Assembly: GCA_018907035.1 (NCBI GenBank) | Contig: JACCIC010000190.1 | Location: 1 to 64,000, forward strand | Source: Sycobia sp. Sy_11 | Lineage: Eukaryota > Arthropoda > Insecta > Hymenoptera > Epichrysomallidae | Direction of reading: 5' to 3' | Length of the DNA: 64,000 nt | Made by a program: the position numbers and the translations under genes | In this document: piece after piece, positions 10,585 through 21,784 of the stretch | Layout: each line of letters opens with the position of its first letter | How positions within the stretch are numbered: the stretch's first letter is position 1 | The notes under the pieces: model-generated | What the model saw: the letters and a program-made list of their open reading frames with translations, nothing else | Told to the model about the DNA's origin: nothing | The model's database searches: none

Positions 10585-11797
10585 CGCGCGGGCATAAAAG
10601 GTATATCGCGTTTAAATTGACTTACGGACGCTTATGCCTCGAGCGACCGCAATAAAATACACGCGGAAATATATGTGTTGTCCAGCGCGATCGCGTTAAA
10701 ATATACGCGAGAATATATATGTATGTAATACACCGTCCCACGCAGTTTTTTCCCTCCGCGCGAATTTAGGAATATCGGCCAGTTAAGGTAAAAAGAAAAA
10801 TTGCAATGGTGTAATGCATGAACACGTGGCGAAGAACGAAGTGCGGCCATGTCGAGGAGCTGTGCACGAGAATGCGCAGTAGCACCACCGCACGCAACAT
10901 ACAGTAAAGGCATGTATCAGACTTCCCCTCCCTCACAAACTAGATGCTTTCCCCTGAGGAATATATTTCTGCTGCACTAAATCTCTAATTGGATATTATT
11001 AAAATATTTATGTACATCTTAACTATTATTGGTAGTATCCCTCGGGATTAAAGAATTTTTTTTGACATAAGTTAAAATGACACTAAAGAAATAAACAAAA
11101 TTTCATACAGATGCAAAGGCTATGGATAAATGTGTGATTTTCTTTTCTTAGTGAATTATAATTAGCAATGCTCAACTTGATGCAAACTTTCATAGCCTAC
11201 TTTCATACTTCTGTCAAAAATTATAGCATAAGCTATCATTCTTATTCATACTATATTTTATACATTCAGACTATTTTTATCTCTTATTTTACAATTCATA
11301 ATCTTAAAAGCAATGAATACATGTCTATTTACATTTATTTCTAATCAAAATTTGCTTTAAAAGTATTGTTATATAAGTACAATTGGTCAAAAGTTATGAT
11401 ATACGCATATGTTAAAAAATATGCATATTAATTCTTAAATTCTAAACATAAAACAAAAAAAAAAACTTATATCAAATTCTTACATTAATAAAATACTGTA
11501 TTAAAAATAACAATATGAATATGTTTGCATCAATAGTTATGAATATAAGATGTACGAATATTAAATTCTTTTGAATAAAATATAGTTGCATATAAAAAAA
11601 AGAGATAGATGCTATTAATATCAATAATAATTCAGATGTGGATCTGCTCCTTCAAGCTCCAGTAATATAGTTATATTATATATGTGAGTATAGTGTATTA
11701 TGTCATACATATGTAGTATCATTATAAAATCTTGTACATGTTTATATAATTAATTAAAACAATTGAATTGTACTTTTGTCGACTGCCCATATACAAA
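10585..11797. other. AT-rich leader of element B, first part
   Basis: No coding sequence is recognised. GC content falls sharply after about 10950. The last bases (11745-11797, with GTCGACTGCCCATATAC) recur at 12330-12381 next to mariner copy 1. Confidence 0.4.
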
Positions 11798-12249
11798 TTA
11801 ATAAATATTTTTTTTATTGGTCTTACAGTCCAATCAATTCAATCCAAAAAAAAAAATAAAAAAAAAAATAAAAAAAAAAAAATAAAAATAAAAATAAAAT
11901 AAAAATTAAAAATAAAAATTAAATTAAAAATTAAATTAAAATTATAATGGCAGTCAGACTGTCCTTGTTTACATTCACCCCCGTAGACTAATCTGAAAAT
12001 AAAATATTAGCTGAAAAAATTCTTTGTTAGTAAAGTGCAGTCTGACTGTCCCCAACACCCTTACCTAATTGAAGACTTGTCCAACGTTTCGAGCTCGAAA
12101 TTTTTTTTTTTTTATTTTTTATTTTTTTTTATTTTTTATTTTTTTTTTTTATTTTTATTTTTTATTTTTATTTTTATTTTTATTTATTTTTTTTGTTTTT
12201 TGGATTGAATTGATTGGACTGTAAGACCAATAAAAAAAATATTTATTAA
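11798..12249. repeat. 452-bp foldback (hairpin) repeat with TTAA ends
   Basis: Both ends begin TTAATAAATATT and the outer arms are perfect inverted repeats for about 54 bp, through the block ATTGGTCTTACAGTCCAATC on the left and its complement on the right. The arms continue as long A/T-only runs (A-rich 11848-11935, T-rich 12103-12190) that can also pair. The loop (about 11940-12100) carries two near-identical blocks GCAGTCWGACTGTCC. TTAA is at both outer ends, which would fit a TTAA target but is palindromic and so not proof. It is a non-autonomous foldback or MITE-like element; the family is unknown to me. Confidence 0.7.
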
Positions 12250-12383
12250 CATGTTTATATATTATTGTTTTCTATTATTATTATGAAATTTACATTAATG
12301 TGCTCATGACATATATTTTATTTATATATATTTAATTATTTTAAAACAATTTAATTGTACTTATGTCGACTGCCCATATACTA

Positions 12384-13668
12384 TAGGAGTGTGAATAAGT
12401 CTTTCCCGTTTTTTGTAAGAGATGGCGCCACCAATACTGTGCGAGTATTCAATGGTTACATATGTCATAATCAAAGCTTATTCATATGTCAACAATTCCA
12501 TACTAACACATTAGTTAAAATTTTTTCGCATCATAAATTTTTGATATCGTGAAAATGTCGAAATTTGAGCCGAGTCGACGTCATTTGCGGGAAGTTTCAC
12601 TTTATTGGTTCAATTTGAAGAAATCTGCTGCCGAGACGCATCGATTGCTTCAGGAGGCTTATGGAGAAGGTTGTGTCGATGATTCAAGTGTTCGCGGATG
12701 GTTTCGACGCTTCAAAAGCGGTGATTTCGACGTGGAAGACAAGGAGCGTTCCGGGCGGCCGCAAATCTTTGAAGATCGAGAATTGGCGACTTTGCTTGAT
12801 GAAGATTCTTGTCAAACGCAAGAAGAACTTGCTGAAGCATTGGGAGTTGACCGAACAACCATTTCCAAGTGTTTGAAAGCCATGGGAATGATCCAAAAGC
12901 AAGGAAATTGGGTGCCGTACGAACTGAAGCTGAGAGACGTCGAACGGCGTTTTTTCACTTGCAAACAGCTGCTTCAGCGACATAAAAGAAAGGGTTTTCT
13001 GCATCGTATCGTGACTGGCGATGAAAAGTGGATACGTTACGATAATCCGAAGCGAAGAAAATCATGGGGACTACCCGGCCATGCATCATCATCGACGGCC
13101 AAGCCAAATATTCATGGCGCCAAACTCATGCTCTGTATATGGTGGGACCAGCTAGGTGTGGTTTACTATGAGCTTCTGAAACCGAATGAAAGGATCACAG
13201 GCGTGGTCTATCGACGACAATTGATGCGTTTGAGCCGCGCACTGCGAGAAAAACGGCCACAATACTCCGACAGGCACAACAAAGTTATTTTGCAACATGA
13301 CAATGCTCGCCCACATGTTGCACCGCCGGTGAAAACATACTTAGAAACGCTCAAATGGGAAGTCCTACCCCACCCGCCGTATAGTCCAGACGTTGCTCCG
13401 TCTGATTACCATCTCTTCAGATCGATGACGCATGGCCTGGCTGACCAGCACTTCCATTCCTACGAGGAAGCCAAAAAATGGGTGGATGACTGGATAGAGG
13501 CCAAACCGGTCGAATTTTTTCGCAACGGGATTCGTATGTTGCTAGAAAGATGGGAAAAAGTTGTAGCTAGCGATGGCCAATACTTTCAATAATTCATTTG
13601 TAACCATTTTTTCACAATAAAGGCTCAAAATTTGAAAAAAAACGGGAAAGACTTATTCACATACCTGA
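12384..13668 (+). mobile_element. Mariner (mauritiana-type) copy 1, apparently complete
   Basis: The 1285-bp element has terminal inverted repeats that share GTGAATAAGTCTTTCCCG and TA dinucleotides on both sides (12382-12383 and 13669-13670), as expected for Tc1/mariner targets. The left end lacks one base compared with copies 2 and 3. It encodes an uninterrupted transposase. It sits in the leader of element B, inside a second copy of the sequence that flanks the foldback repeat, so the target sequence can be seen unoccupied at 11745-11800. Confidence 0.93.
12555..13592 (+). CDS. Mariner transposase (DD34D), intact
   Basis: The protein of 345 residues cuts and pastes mariner DNA at TA sites in the nucleus. 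I start at the ATG at 12555; the longer frame from GTG at 12549 adds only two residues. The amino half holds two helix-turn-helix motifs, the second around EELAEALGVDRTTISKCLKA, then the linker WVPYEL. Catalytic aspartates are Asp156 (TGDEKW), Asp249 (LQHDNARPH) and Asp284 (APSDYHLF); 34 residues separate the last two. The closing block is ERWEKVVASDGQYF. Length and numbering agree with the well-studied Mos1 transposase, so this is the mauritiana group or close to it. No stop or frameshift is present, in contrast to copies 2 and 3. Whether it is active or expressed cannot be seen. Confidence 0.95.
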   Translation: MSKFEPSRRHLREVSLYWFNLKKSAAETHRLLQEAYGEGCVDDSSVRGWFRRFKSGDFDVEDKERSGRPQIFEDRELATLLDEDSCQTQEELAEALGVDRTTISKCLKAMGMIQKQGNWVPYELKLRDVERRFFTCKQLLQRHKRKGFLHRIVTGDEKWIRYDNPKRRKSWGLPGHASSSTAKPNIHGAKLMLCIWWDQLGVVYYELLKPNERITGVVYRRQLMRLSRALREKRPQYSDRHNKVILQHDNARPHVAPPVKTYLETLKWEVLPHPPYSPDVAPSDYHLFRSMTHGLADQHFHSYEEAKKWVDDWIEAKPVEFFRNGIRMLLERWEKVVASDGQYFQ

Positions 13669-13671
13669 TAA

Positions 13672-13743
13672 TTAATAAATATTTTTTTTATTGGTCTTAA
13701 TTAATTGATTGGACTGTAAGACCAATAAAAAAATATTTATTAA
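13672..13743. repeat. Collapsed 72-bp copy of the foldback repeat
   Basis: It starts and ends with the same TTAATAAATATT arms as the 452-bp repeat at 11798-12249 but the A/T-rich arms and loop are missing: the left arm stops at GGTCTTA and joins directly to ATTGATTGGACTGTAAGACC. It lies directly after mariner copy 1. The flank on the other side of the mariner (12330-12381) is also shared with the first copy, so 12330-13743 is a second copy of the 11745-12249 unit with one deletion and one insertion. Confidence 0.7.
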
Positions 13744-16565
13744 TTTATTTAATTATTATTTAAAATAACATTTTATCAATTATATATCTTTTGTTATCAT
13801 ATAATATCTTATTGAACATTATATAAATTTATATTTCACATCAATCGTTATATGTCTGAATGATGTACTTATGGCCCTTTCCCCTTGTCGTCCAGCTCAC
13901 TAACTTTCATAAGTCAGTGGCAAATACCCTTTGGCATTTTTTTGAGCCATCCCCCATACAAAAAAGAATAGATTGAAAGCATCGAGCCTTCCTAATAGTA
14001 AGCATGGATCAGCTAAATAACAGCAACTGACAGCTGCTATATAAGTGTTATAAAAAGGAAAATAATGCACATTTTGCAACTGTAAGAATCGTATATTGCT
14101 CAGGAAAACAAGTGGTATTGGGAATGCATCAATAAAAAGGAGGGTAACAACAATTTATAGTTGTCAATAGAAATAACCTGTTGGAAAAAACAGGCCCTCG
14201 ACGAGCAATGTGTATATTGCTAACAAGCAAGATTTTTGCTTGAAATCTACTTTCTTGTTGCTAATTGACAGCTTGAACAGCAAGGGAGTAATCAGCACAA
14301 TAAAAAGAGTCGATATCAAGTACATTTAATTGTTTTATATGGGATTAATGTGTTGTAAGTATTTGTTAGTGTATAAATAGTACCAGTTACCCCTGTGCAA
14401 TTCAGAAAAAAGGAAGAGAACATCCAGCACGAGACCAGCGAATATACGCCCTTTTAAACTAATTGTCCAGCTTATTCATTTAACACAAAATCAGTGGCAA
14501 TGCAGTGAATGTGACACATATAAAAAGGTTAATACCTGTCTGCTACATAACACAGTATAACCTATATGTCAAGTGTGGTACATATAGGGGACAGAAATTG
14601 AAAACATAACAAGTGTGGGAAGGAAAAGGAATTTTCCATCCTAGTAAAATGCAAAAGACTTGGGTGGACCACAGCAATGGTGGATATTAAAGTAGTAAAT
14701 ATTTATAAATAATTATAAATTTTTGCAAAAATACTTTGAGAGTATTTTTATACCATACGCTGTCGCTGCCTTATATAAAGTACAGCTAGACAGAGATAAT
14801 TCAAAATATCGCACATTCACGGCAAAGTACCTTAACAATAAGTAGAGGAGCTGAAAAATAGATGAGTAATAAACAAACAATTTACACTTGCACAGTGTGG
14901 AGGTAGTATAAGTGTCATACAAAGAAATATATATAGGTGAAAATGCGTTTCTAGTATGAGGTAAGTTTAAAAAAAAATAGATATGCCATAAAAAATTAGC
15001 GAAAACACTAAACAAGTAAAATAGTAATAAATACGTCATAAATAAGAGTAATAAATAAATAAACAATTAGTGAAATTAATCTATGACCACCACAACATGG
15101 ATATGTAATTTCTTTTTGATACAGAATTGAAACAACTACAGTAAAAATAGATGGTAAGCTAGTCACACAAATTTCTCCCTGCAAATAAAGAAATAATTTA
15201 ATAAATAAATAATCTTGGAAACCCTATGACTCATGTAGTAAGCCAGCATTTATATAGAGGTAAACGACAATAGGGTACGCTTACACAAAATTGTAAAATT
15301 CCAATAGATGAAGCCATAGAAGAGACATATAGAAAACCCACAATTAAGATAACAACTATTTAACGATAAAAACAATATCAACAACTTGGTTATAAATAAA
15401 CAAAGCTTTTAAATAGTATATGAAAAAAATATATCAATGAAACTTCAAACTCTTTTTTCTGCAAACAAGGAACACTGTGTATTGTTCAGCGTTGTAGCTG
15501 AATGTAGCTGAAATCATAAATAACTTAATAAGTTATAATAAATAATCAATACCAGGACAAACACAAGGAGAGTATTGAAGCATCAGCAAAATCAGGGAAC
15601 GTTAAAGCAATAGGGACTAGAGAAAGGACAAACAATCCAAATAATAATAATAAATAAATAAATAACTAAATAAATAAATAAATAAATAACATACCACGTG
15701 GGAAAAGAAGTTTAGAATAAAGTTCACGTTTAGAATCACCAATCAAAGGTCAACGAGGACATAAAGATCATTTCTTTAATAACAGAAATTTATAAACAAT
15801 AAATAAATAAGTTTTTTGCATAAACAATAAAAAAAATTCTTTTTTGAAATTTTCTATGATTTTATAGAAACAAAAAGAAAATACTGAATTAAATTATTTC
15901 CAATTTCAACGTTTTTCCGAAATTTTTTTTCTGTTTAGTACCCTTTTTTTTCTATTGCTTCAGCTCATAAAAATAAAAAAGAAATAATTATCTCCTTTCA
16001 TCATCAATAAATAGTTAACAACTTTCACAATTCCTCACTACAAGGAGCTAAATAATATACATAATAACATCGCTAATTAATAAGAAACTACTAAATAATT
16101 TACAATAATAATCAACAGGAAAAAGAGAAATATTTAAGTAAATACTTACCTAACTTAACAATAACTATGAAATTAGTTTCAAGAACAGAAATACAGAATT
16201 AAATACAAAAATTAAGTCTGACAAAAACAAAACCAACTACTTGATATTTTCGCAAAATAATCTAATAATTTAAGAAAAATCTTACATTTAATTTGATAAA
16301 CTAACTAATATAAAAAAAAGAGAAGACTGATAATCATAAGCGAACATAAATCGAAATATAAGTAATTTTTTTGTAATTTTATTGAACCTGTACAATTTTA
16401 AAATTGACGAGTGTATCTACGAACAAAGCAATCAAAAAAAGGAGAAGAAAGGATTTTAATTTATAATTACACAAACAATTATATATAGAATATATATATA
16501 ATTATATCAACTATACCGAAGTAATATAAAATTTCTTTTTCTCGGAACAAACATACTCGAGTAAG
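13744..16565. other. AT-rich leader of element B, second part
   Basis: No gene is supported. A possible core promoter is present at 14371-14404: TATAAATA followed about 31 bases later by an initiator-like TTCAGA; whether it is used is unknown. Several ATAAAAAG blocks occur (near 14050, 14130, 14300, 14518). A (AAAT)n-like run is at about 15648-15690. The minus-strand ORF at 14713-15066 is low-complexity and not believed. Confidence 0.4.
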
Positions 16566-18497
16566 ATGGAAGCGAAACCATCGACGAGTCAGGCACTGGC
16601 CAACGAAGAAAGAAGGCTACATAGCCTCTTTACAGAAATGCCGCCAGAAAAATTAATACAAGAAGCGAGACAAAATAATATCAACAGTAAAGATAACGTC
16701 GATGCCCTCCGAGATAGACTCGTTACATTTGAACTAAGACGGGTTTTCGGAAAAAGCGCTGCTGACTGGAACGAGATGAACGACGAGGTTCATCCGGATA
16801 TTTCCGAGATATCGGAGGTACTAAACTCCACAGAGCTGAAGTCAGCAGAGGAAATAAAAACTAAGAAAGCAGCAGCTGTTGATATAGAAACACGGAATAC
16901 TGCCGCTCAGCAGAGCCCACAACATCAAACAAACGCGACAACACCACCATAGGGTTTTCCCATCAACACCCCATTTGGAGGTTATAATATGGGCCCATGG
17001 CCATCACCACCGGCCCATAGCACAAACCTGCACGGCACAGAGGCAGCGCCCGCACCTATGATCAACCCCTGGTATAACCTACCAGGACCATGGAACGATC
17101 CCCATAATGCTTGGATGAGACAGTATGCTGTAAATATGCAGCACGCGCAGCAAAAGCCAAATAACGCCCCACCAGAATACCCAGTAACACCATCACCACC
17201 CTCCATCGAATGAAATTCCCCATCCGTCTAGCTGGCAGCAAAACAGATCGTACGACAGCTTGTATTTCAAGGAGACACGAACAGGACAACTACTAAGACA
17301 GTGGAATATAAAATATTCCGGAACGCCGCAAGAGGATGTGGAGGAATTCATAGAGAGATTAGAGGAGACCTGCGAAAGTCTCAATATACCAGCAGAAGAC
17401 ATACTAAAGATGATACCCGGTATTTTATACGGGTCTGCTCGCACATGGGCGAGACCGATATACAAGGGGTGGCACACGTTAGAGCATCTTAAGACAGCGC
17501 TTCGTCAGCAGTTCAGGCCGATCGATTATACGTTGAGATTAGAAGAAGAACTGCGAGAGAGGACACAGGGTCCTAACGAATCGATTCGATCATACCTGAT
17601 AGGTATGCGAGCGCTACTAGGTAAAGTGTCACCACCGTTATCGTCGTCAGCACAATTAGATAGGGTCTATAGAAATCTATAACCTACATTCCTAGACAAA
17701 ATCGACCGAAAAAAATTTAACACTATAGACGAGTTACAAGTATTAGGACAATAGATCGAGCTAAAGAGAGAGCTGACTCGTCGCTACAAGGAGCCACCAG
17801 CCGCAGAAAACTGCCTGGTGAGCAGCGCAGCATGCCCCTCGTCTGGAAGAACGACCAGACGATCAAGAGTAACAGCCCTAGACGAGGATCAACCAAAACT
17901 AGTTTCGATAACAGAACCACCTACTTGATACTGACGTCCAGAAAAGTAGTTGACACGAGCCCCGTGACAAAACCGCGAAGTAGGGACGGAAGTCATAGCC
18001 CATCACAGAGACGCTCACGGGAAGAAAAGCGATACAAGGCCGAAGATTCGCGAAAACGAAGCCCCTCGCCCAGATATCGAGCAGCAACACCCCCCCCCCC
18101 CCAGCCTCGACCAAGACTAACTGACGAACCTCGGTATAGACCTAGAAGTCCATCCCCACGAAATAGAACCTATACCACCACCAACCCCTCCCGCCATTAC
18201 CGCTCAGCTCGAGGGAACGACGAACCGAGACGTTATCCCCGGTCGCCTAGCAGAGACCGCAGCGACCGATATACGAACCAGGACAGGACGCGTCGCGAGT
18301 CACCACGACCTCGCGAAGAACGAGGATATGCAGTGAAAGACAATCGACCATGCTGGACGTGTAATGGACCAGGTCATTGGGTGGATAGATGCCCCGAAAG
18401 AAAACGTATCTTTTGCTACAATTGTGGTGAAGATGGCGTTACCACGATGAACTGTTCACTTTGCGGACCAAACAAGAACAACCAGGGAAATGCCTAA
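16566..18497 (+). pseudogene. gag of element B (one stop near 16950, two frameshifts)
   Basis: Start at ATG 16566, preceded by an A-rich context. The amino part (128 residues) ends at a TAG at 16950-16952, after which the same frame continues with a Pro-rich part (MGPWPSPP, as in element A). The frame shifts between 17213 and 17260 into the capsid-type block (SARTWARPIYKGWHTLEHLK, FRPIDYTLRLEEELRERTQG), has further stops near 17680 and 17753, then returns to the first frame near 17940 for the Arg/Ser-Pro-rich tail. Two zinc knuckles follow: CWTCNGPGHWVDRC and CYNCGEDGVTTMNC, where the second has lost the canonical Gly-His spacing. The natural stop is TAA 18495-18497. The role is particle assembly and RNA packaging. 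Confidence 0.85.
18485..18491 (+). promoter_or_regulatory. -1 ribosomal frameshift site of element B (GGGAAAT)
   Basis: Gag codons read CAG GGA AAT GCC TAA. The heptamer G GGA AAU is in the X XXY YYZ phase and lies one codon before the gag stop. Pol is open in the -1 frame from upstream of this point (18461) to 18964. The position matches the sites in elements A and E. Confidence 0.7.
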
Positions 18498-18964
18498 GGG
18501 AAAAGATTACCGGAGTTGACCCCATGACCTCATACAAAGAGATTCCCAGAACAAACAACGAAACGACCAGCACAAAAGGTGCAACTATTGTAGCCACGGA
18601 TGTTACTGAGTCCCGAAACGCAGCCTCAATTCAGGAAGACGAAAACCGATTCTTCCTGAATATAGAACTATCAGGGAAGATATTTTCGGCGCTGATAGAC
18701 CCCGGGGCGCGCAAGTCCTACATCGGACCGCGACCAGCACGCATCATAAAATCGGCAATCATACCAATAGTGTCCTTCATGCAGCTGCCAGATGGCCAGA
18801 TTTGTTCTAATGAGGGACAAGTAGATCTTCTCTTAAAAATAGACGAGCAGCAGATTTCAGCGCGCTTCAGAGTCTCGACATCCCTAACGTACGGTATCAT
18901 CCTCGGGATGGATATCCTGATCCAGCTACAGATGACGATTGATTTCGTCAAGGCGACCTGGTAA
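18486..18964 (+). pseudogene. Aspartic protease region of element B pol
   Basis: The retropepsin-type domain is read in the -1 frame after gag; the open frame spans 18461-18964, but an independent start is unlikely. It includes FFLNIELSGKIFSALIDPGARKSYIG in two overlapping blocks, with active site D-P-G-A, and the second conserved block IILGMDILIQLQ. The same D-P-G-A is found in element A, so this substitution predates the split of the two copies. The domain ends in a TAA at 18962-18964, after which the same frame continues (RHFVTSSNNE). Confidence 0.8.
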
Positions 18965-20060
18965 ACACCTAGAAAAATAGTGCGACACTTTGTGACGAGC
19001 TCGAACAACGAAATCCAAGCTATTACTGCCTTAGCAGCAGTAAACGGAGTAGCTACATTAGAGCAGGGACAAAGGCGACATCTAAACCAGCTGCTGGAGC
19101 AGCTAATACCAAAACAGACAGGGGTCCTAAGACTTGCACAAATACCCCCCCCCCCATCACATAGATGTGCAAGGCCGTCGACCAATCAAACAGCGTCTCC
19201 GCCGTATACCGGACAAACTACTAAGGCAGGCCCACGCAGAAGTCGACAGGCTTCTCGCTCAAGGAATCATCGAACCTTCGGAGAGTTCGTGGAGCAGTTG
19301 TCCGGTGATCGTGCCGAAGAAGGACGGCAAGATCCGCTTCTGTATTGAGTACAGGACAGTTAACCAGGTGACGAAGAAAGATGCATATCCTCTTCCTCAA
19401 ATGGACGTCCTATTGAATAATCTGCGTGACGCTCGATAACTTTCCAAGATAGATTTGAGCCAGGCGTATCATCGGACTCCTCTCGATGACGATAGTAAGG
19501 AAATAACTGCCTTTGCAGTTCCACAGCAAGGGCTGTTTCAGTACATCCGAATCCCATATGGGCTGACCAACGCCCCCGCTAGTTTCCAACGCGGCATGGA
19601 CGTCGTGTTCGAACCGCAATGGCAACCGAGCCTCTTTGTCTACATGGACGATATCATTATCGCCACTGATACGTTCGAGCAGCACACTCAGCAACTAGAA
19701 GCGGTACTAGCCCGCCTGAACCAGGTTCGGCTCCAAATTAACAAAGATAAGTCTGAGTTCTGCTGCCCGGCAGTACATTACCTGGGTTATATCGTAGACA
19801 AAGACGGATTGCGTACGGACCCTGACAAGCTAAAGCCCGTCACGGAATATCCGGTACCAACAAACATTAAACAGCTGAGAACTTTTCTCGGCATGGTAGG
19901 GTGGTATGCCCGCTTTAGAAAATCTTTAGCGGACGTAAAAGCGCCACTCAGTAAGCTTCTACAAAAAAACGTGAGGTGGCACTGGGATAAACCCCAGGAA
20001 GACGCATTTAACCAACTGCGTATCTTACTAACGCAAGCACCCGTGTTAGCGCGCCCCATA
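18965..20060 (+). pseudogene. Reverse transcriptase region of element B pol
   Basis: The connection from protease continues in frame until a run of C residues near 19145-19156, where the frame changes; homopolymer slippage is the simplest cause. The polymerase then has SSCPVIVPKKDGKIRFCIEY, KIDLSQAYH with the first catalytic Asp, IPYGLTNAPASFQ, and an intact active-site box YMDDIIIA (about 19640-19665). The thumb and connection blocks are VHYLGYIVDKDGL and LGMVGWYARF. A TAA at 19437-19439 interrupts the fingers-palm region where element A has Tyr. The rest is open as part of the 468-residue frame 19455-20861. Confidence 0.9.
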
Positions 20061-20430
20061 CAGAGGAAGCCCTACATACTTCAGACTGATGCTAGTAACT
20101 ACGCTCTCCGTGCCATGCTTAGTCAAGACACGGACAACGAAGAGCACCCTATCGCTTACGCGAGCAGGGCCTTGACTAAGGCGGAGATCAACTACACCGT
20201 TACCGAGAAAGAATGTCTCGCGGTACTCTGGGCAGTAGAAAAATTTAGTGGCTACCTGTTGGGAGAAGAATTCACGGTGATCAGCGATCACAGTAATCTG
20301 AAATGGCTACACACGCTGAAAAATCCTACGGGCAGACTAGCGAGATGGACCACAACGCTGCAAGCCTACAACATGTCGATCGTCCATCGGAAATGCGCAC
20401 TACACAAAGTGACAGACGCGCTCTCACGTC
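20061..20430 (+). pseudogene. RNase H region of element B pol
   Basis: This domain of the same open frame (19455-20861) begins at YILQTDASNY with the first catalytic Asp, has EKECLAVLWAVEKF with the catalytic Glu, and ISDHSNLKWLHTL with the third Asp, then the ALSRP block that marks the end of Ty3/gypsy RNase H. All the catalytic positions I can see are intact. The domain would remove template RNA during cDNA synthesis. Confidence 0.85.
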
Positions 20431-21784
20431 CACCTACCTCTGACAAATCACCAACAGCTACCATCACCGTTATGGAGCGAGACTGTTGGTATGAAAAGAA
20501 AATGAAAGAGATACAGGAATGCCCAGAAAAACATCCTGACTGGTGCATTAGAAATGACATCCTATTCAAACACCGCCCGAAAGTCTACTCGGACATCCAA
20601 TGTCCCGAAGAAGACAACTGGAAAATCGACATCTCTTCCAAAGACAGGGAACGAATCATGTTCGAGTGTCAAAATACCCCGACATCTGGACATTTTGGTG
20701 TTGAAAAGAGGCTACGAAAGGTCTCCCAAGATTCCTACTGGCCAGGAATGAGACGAGACGTCTATAGTTACGTAAAACAATGCCCAGAGTGTCAGATATA
20801 CAAAGTTTCCCAGAGGGCACCAGCTGGCCTAATGAAGCACAGAAATATTGAAGGACCATGAACAAGCGTGCCATTATTGACATAATGGGCTCATTCCCTG
20901 CCAGTAAAGGTCAAAACCGTTACCTTCTAATCTTCGAGGACCTTTTCACTAAATACGTGGAGTTTCGGCCACTGTGAAAGGCAACAGGCCAAGCGATACT
21001 GAAAGCGCTAGAAGAGCTCGTTATGTTTAAATGGGGCTGCCCCAAGTTCCTAGTTTCAGACAATGGTACTGAGTTTGCAAATAAATTAGTAAGATAACGG
21101 CTCAACGAACTTCGGATAATACATCAGCTCATAGCGCCATACCATGCACAGGCTTATCCGGTAGAGCGGGTAAACCGCACCTTTCAGGGTATGATATCCA
21201 TCTTCGTAAAAAAAGATCACATAGACTGGGACATACACCTGCCGGAGTTAGCATTTGCCATGAATACATCAGTGCATGCGAGCACACAGGCTTCGCCAGC
21301 CTTCTTGAACTTCAACAGAAATCCAAGAGAAATGCCCTGCTTAAACAATCAACCACGTCAGCCACTAACAAAAGCTGACTGGCTAGTTCAAGTAAAGAGA
21401 TTACCTGTTATTCACGAACTAGTCAGAAAGAACCTTTGTGCAGCCAGCAACAAGCAGGCGCACTATTACAATAAACATAGACGAGAAGTCTCGTTTAAGG
21501 AAAACGAGATAGTTTGTAGACGAAAATATGTCTTGTCTTTGGGGCCAGATAAATTTGCAGCCAAACTGGCGCCTAAATTTGTCGCACCATGCCGAATCAT
21601 AAGGAAAATATCCCCTGTTTTCTTCGAGTTAGAAGACCTGGACGATAGGAAGAAAACCAAAGTACACGTTTCGGACATAAAGAAATATTACCCCCCTAAT
21701 AAACCTTCTCTTCTCCCAACAGATACCGCCAGCAGAAAAGAATATGCGTCGGATGAGGCAGAGGGCTTCGCCGGTCCACGTTGA
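20431..21784 (+). pseudogene. Integrase region of element B pol
   Basis: The zinc-binding HHCC domain is at about 20645-20810 (FECQNTPTSGHFG, then CPECQ). After IEGP a TGA (20859-20861; Trp in element A) and a frame change before 20879 break the frame. The core continues in the new frame with Asp at 20879-20881 (DIMGSF), Asp at 21059-21061 (SDNGTEF) and Glu at 21164-21166 (PVERVNR). Stops at 20975-20977 (Arg in element A) and 21095-21097 lie within it. The open frame 21191-21784 holds the C-terminal part with a GPY/F-like module (LAPKFVAPCRI) and the HVSDIKKYY block. All three DDE residues are present despite the breaks. Confidence 0.88.

Noticed and set aside
12684..13004. Antisense ORFs inside the mariner copies (also 45110-45430 and 53746-54066)
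   Set aside because: They mirror the conserved transposase sequence on the other strand and have no independent support.
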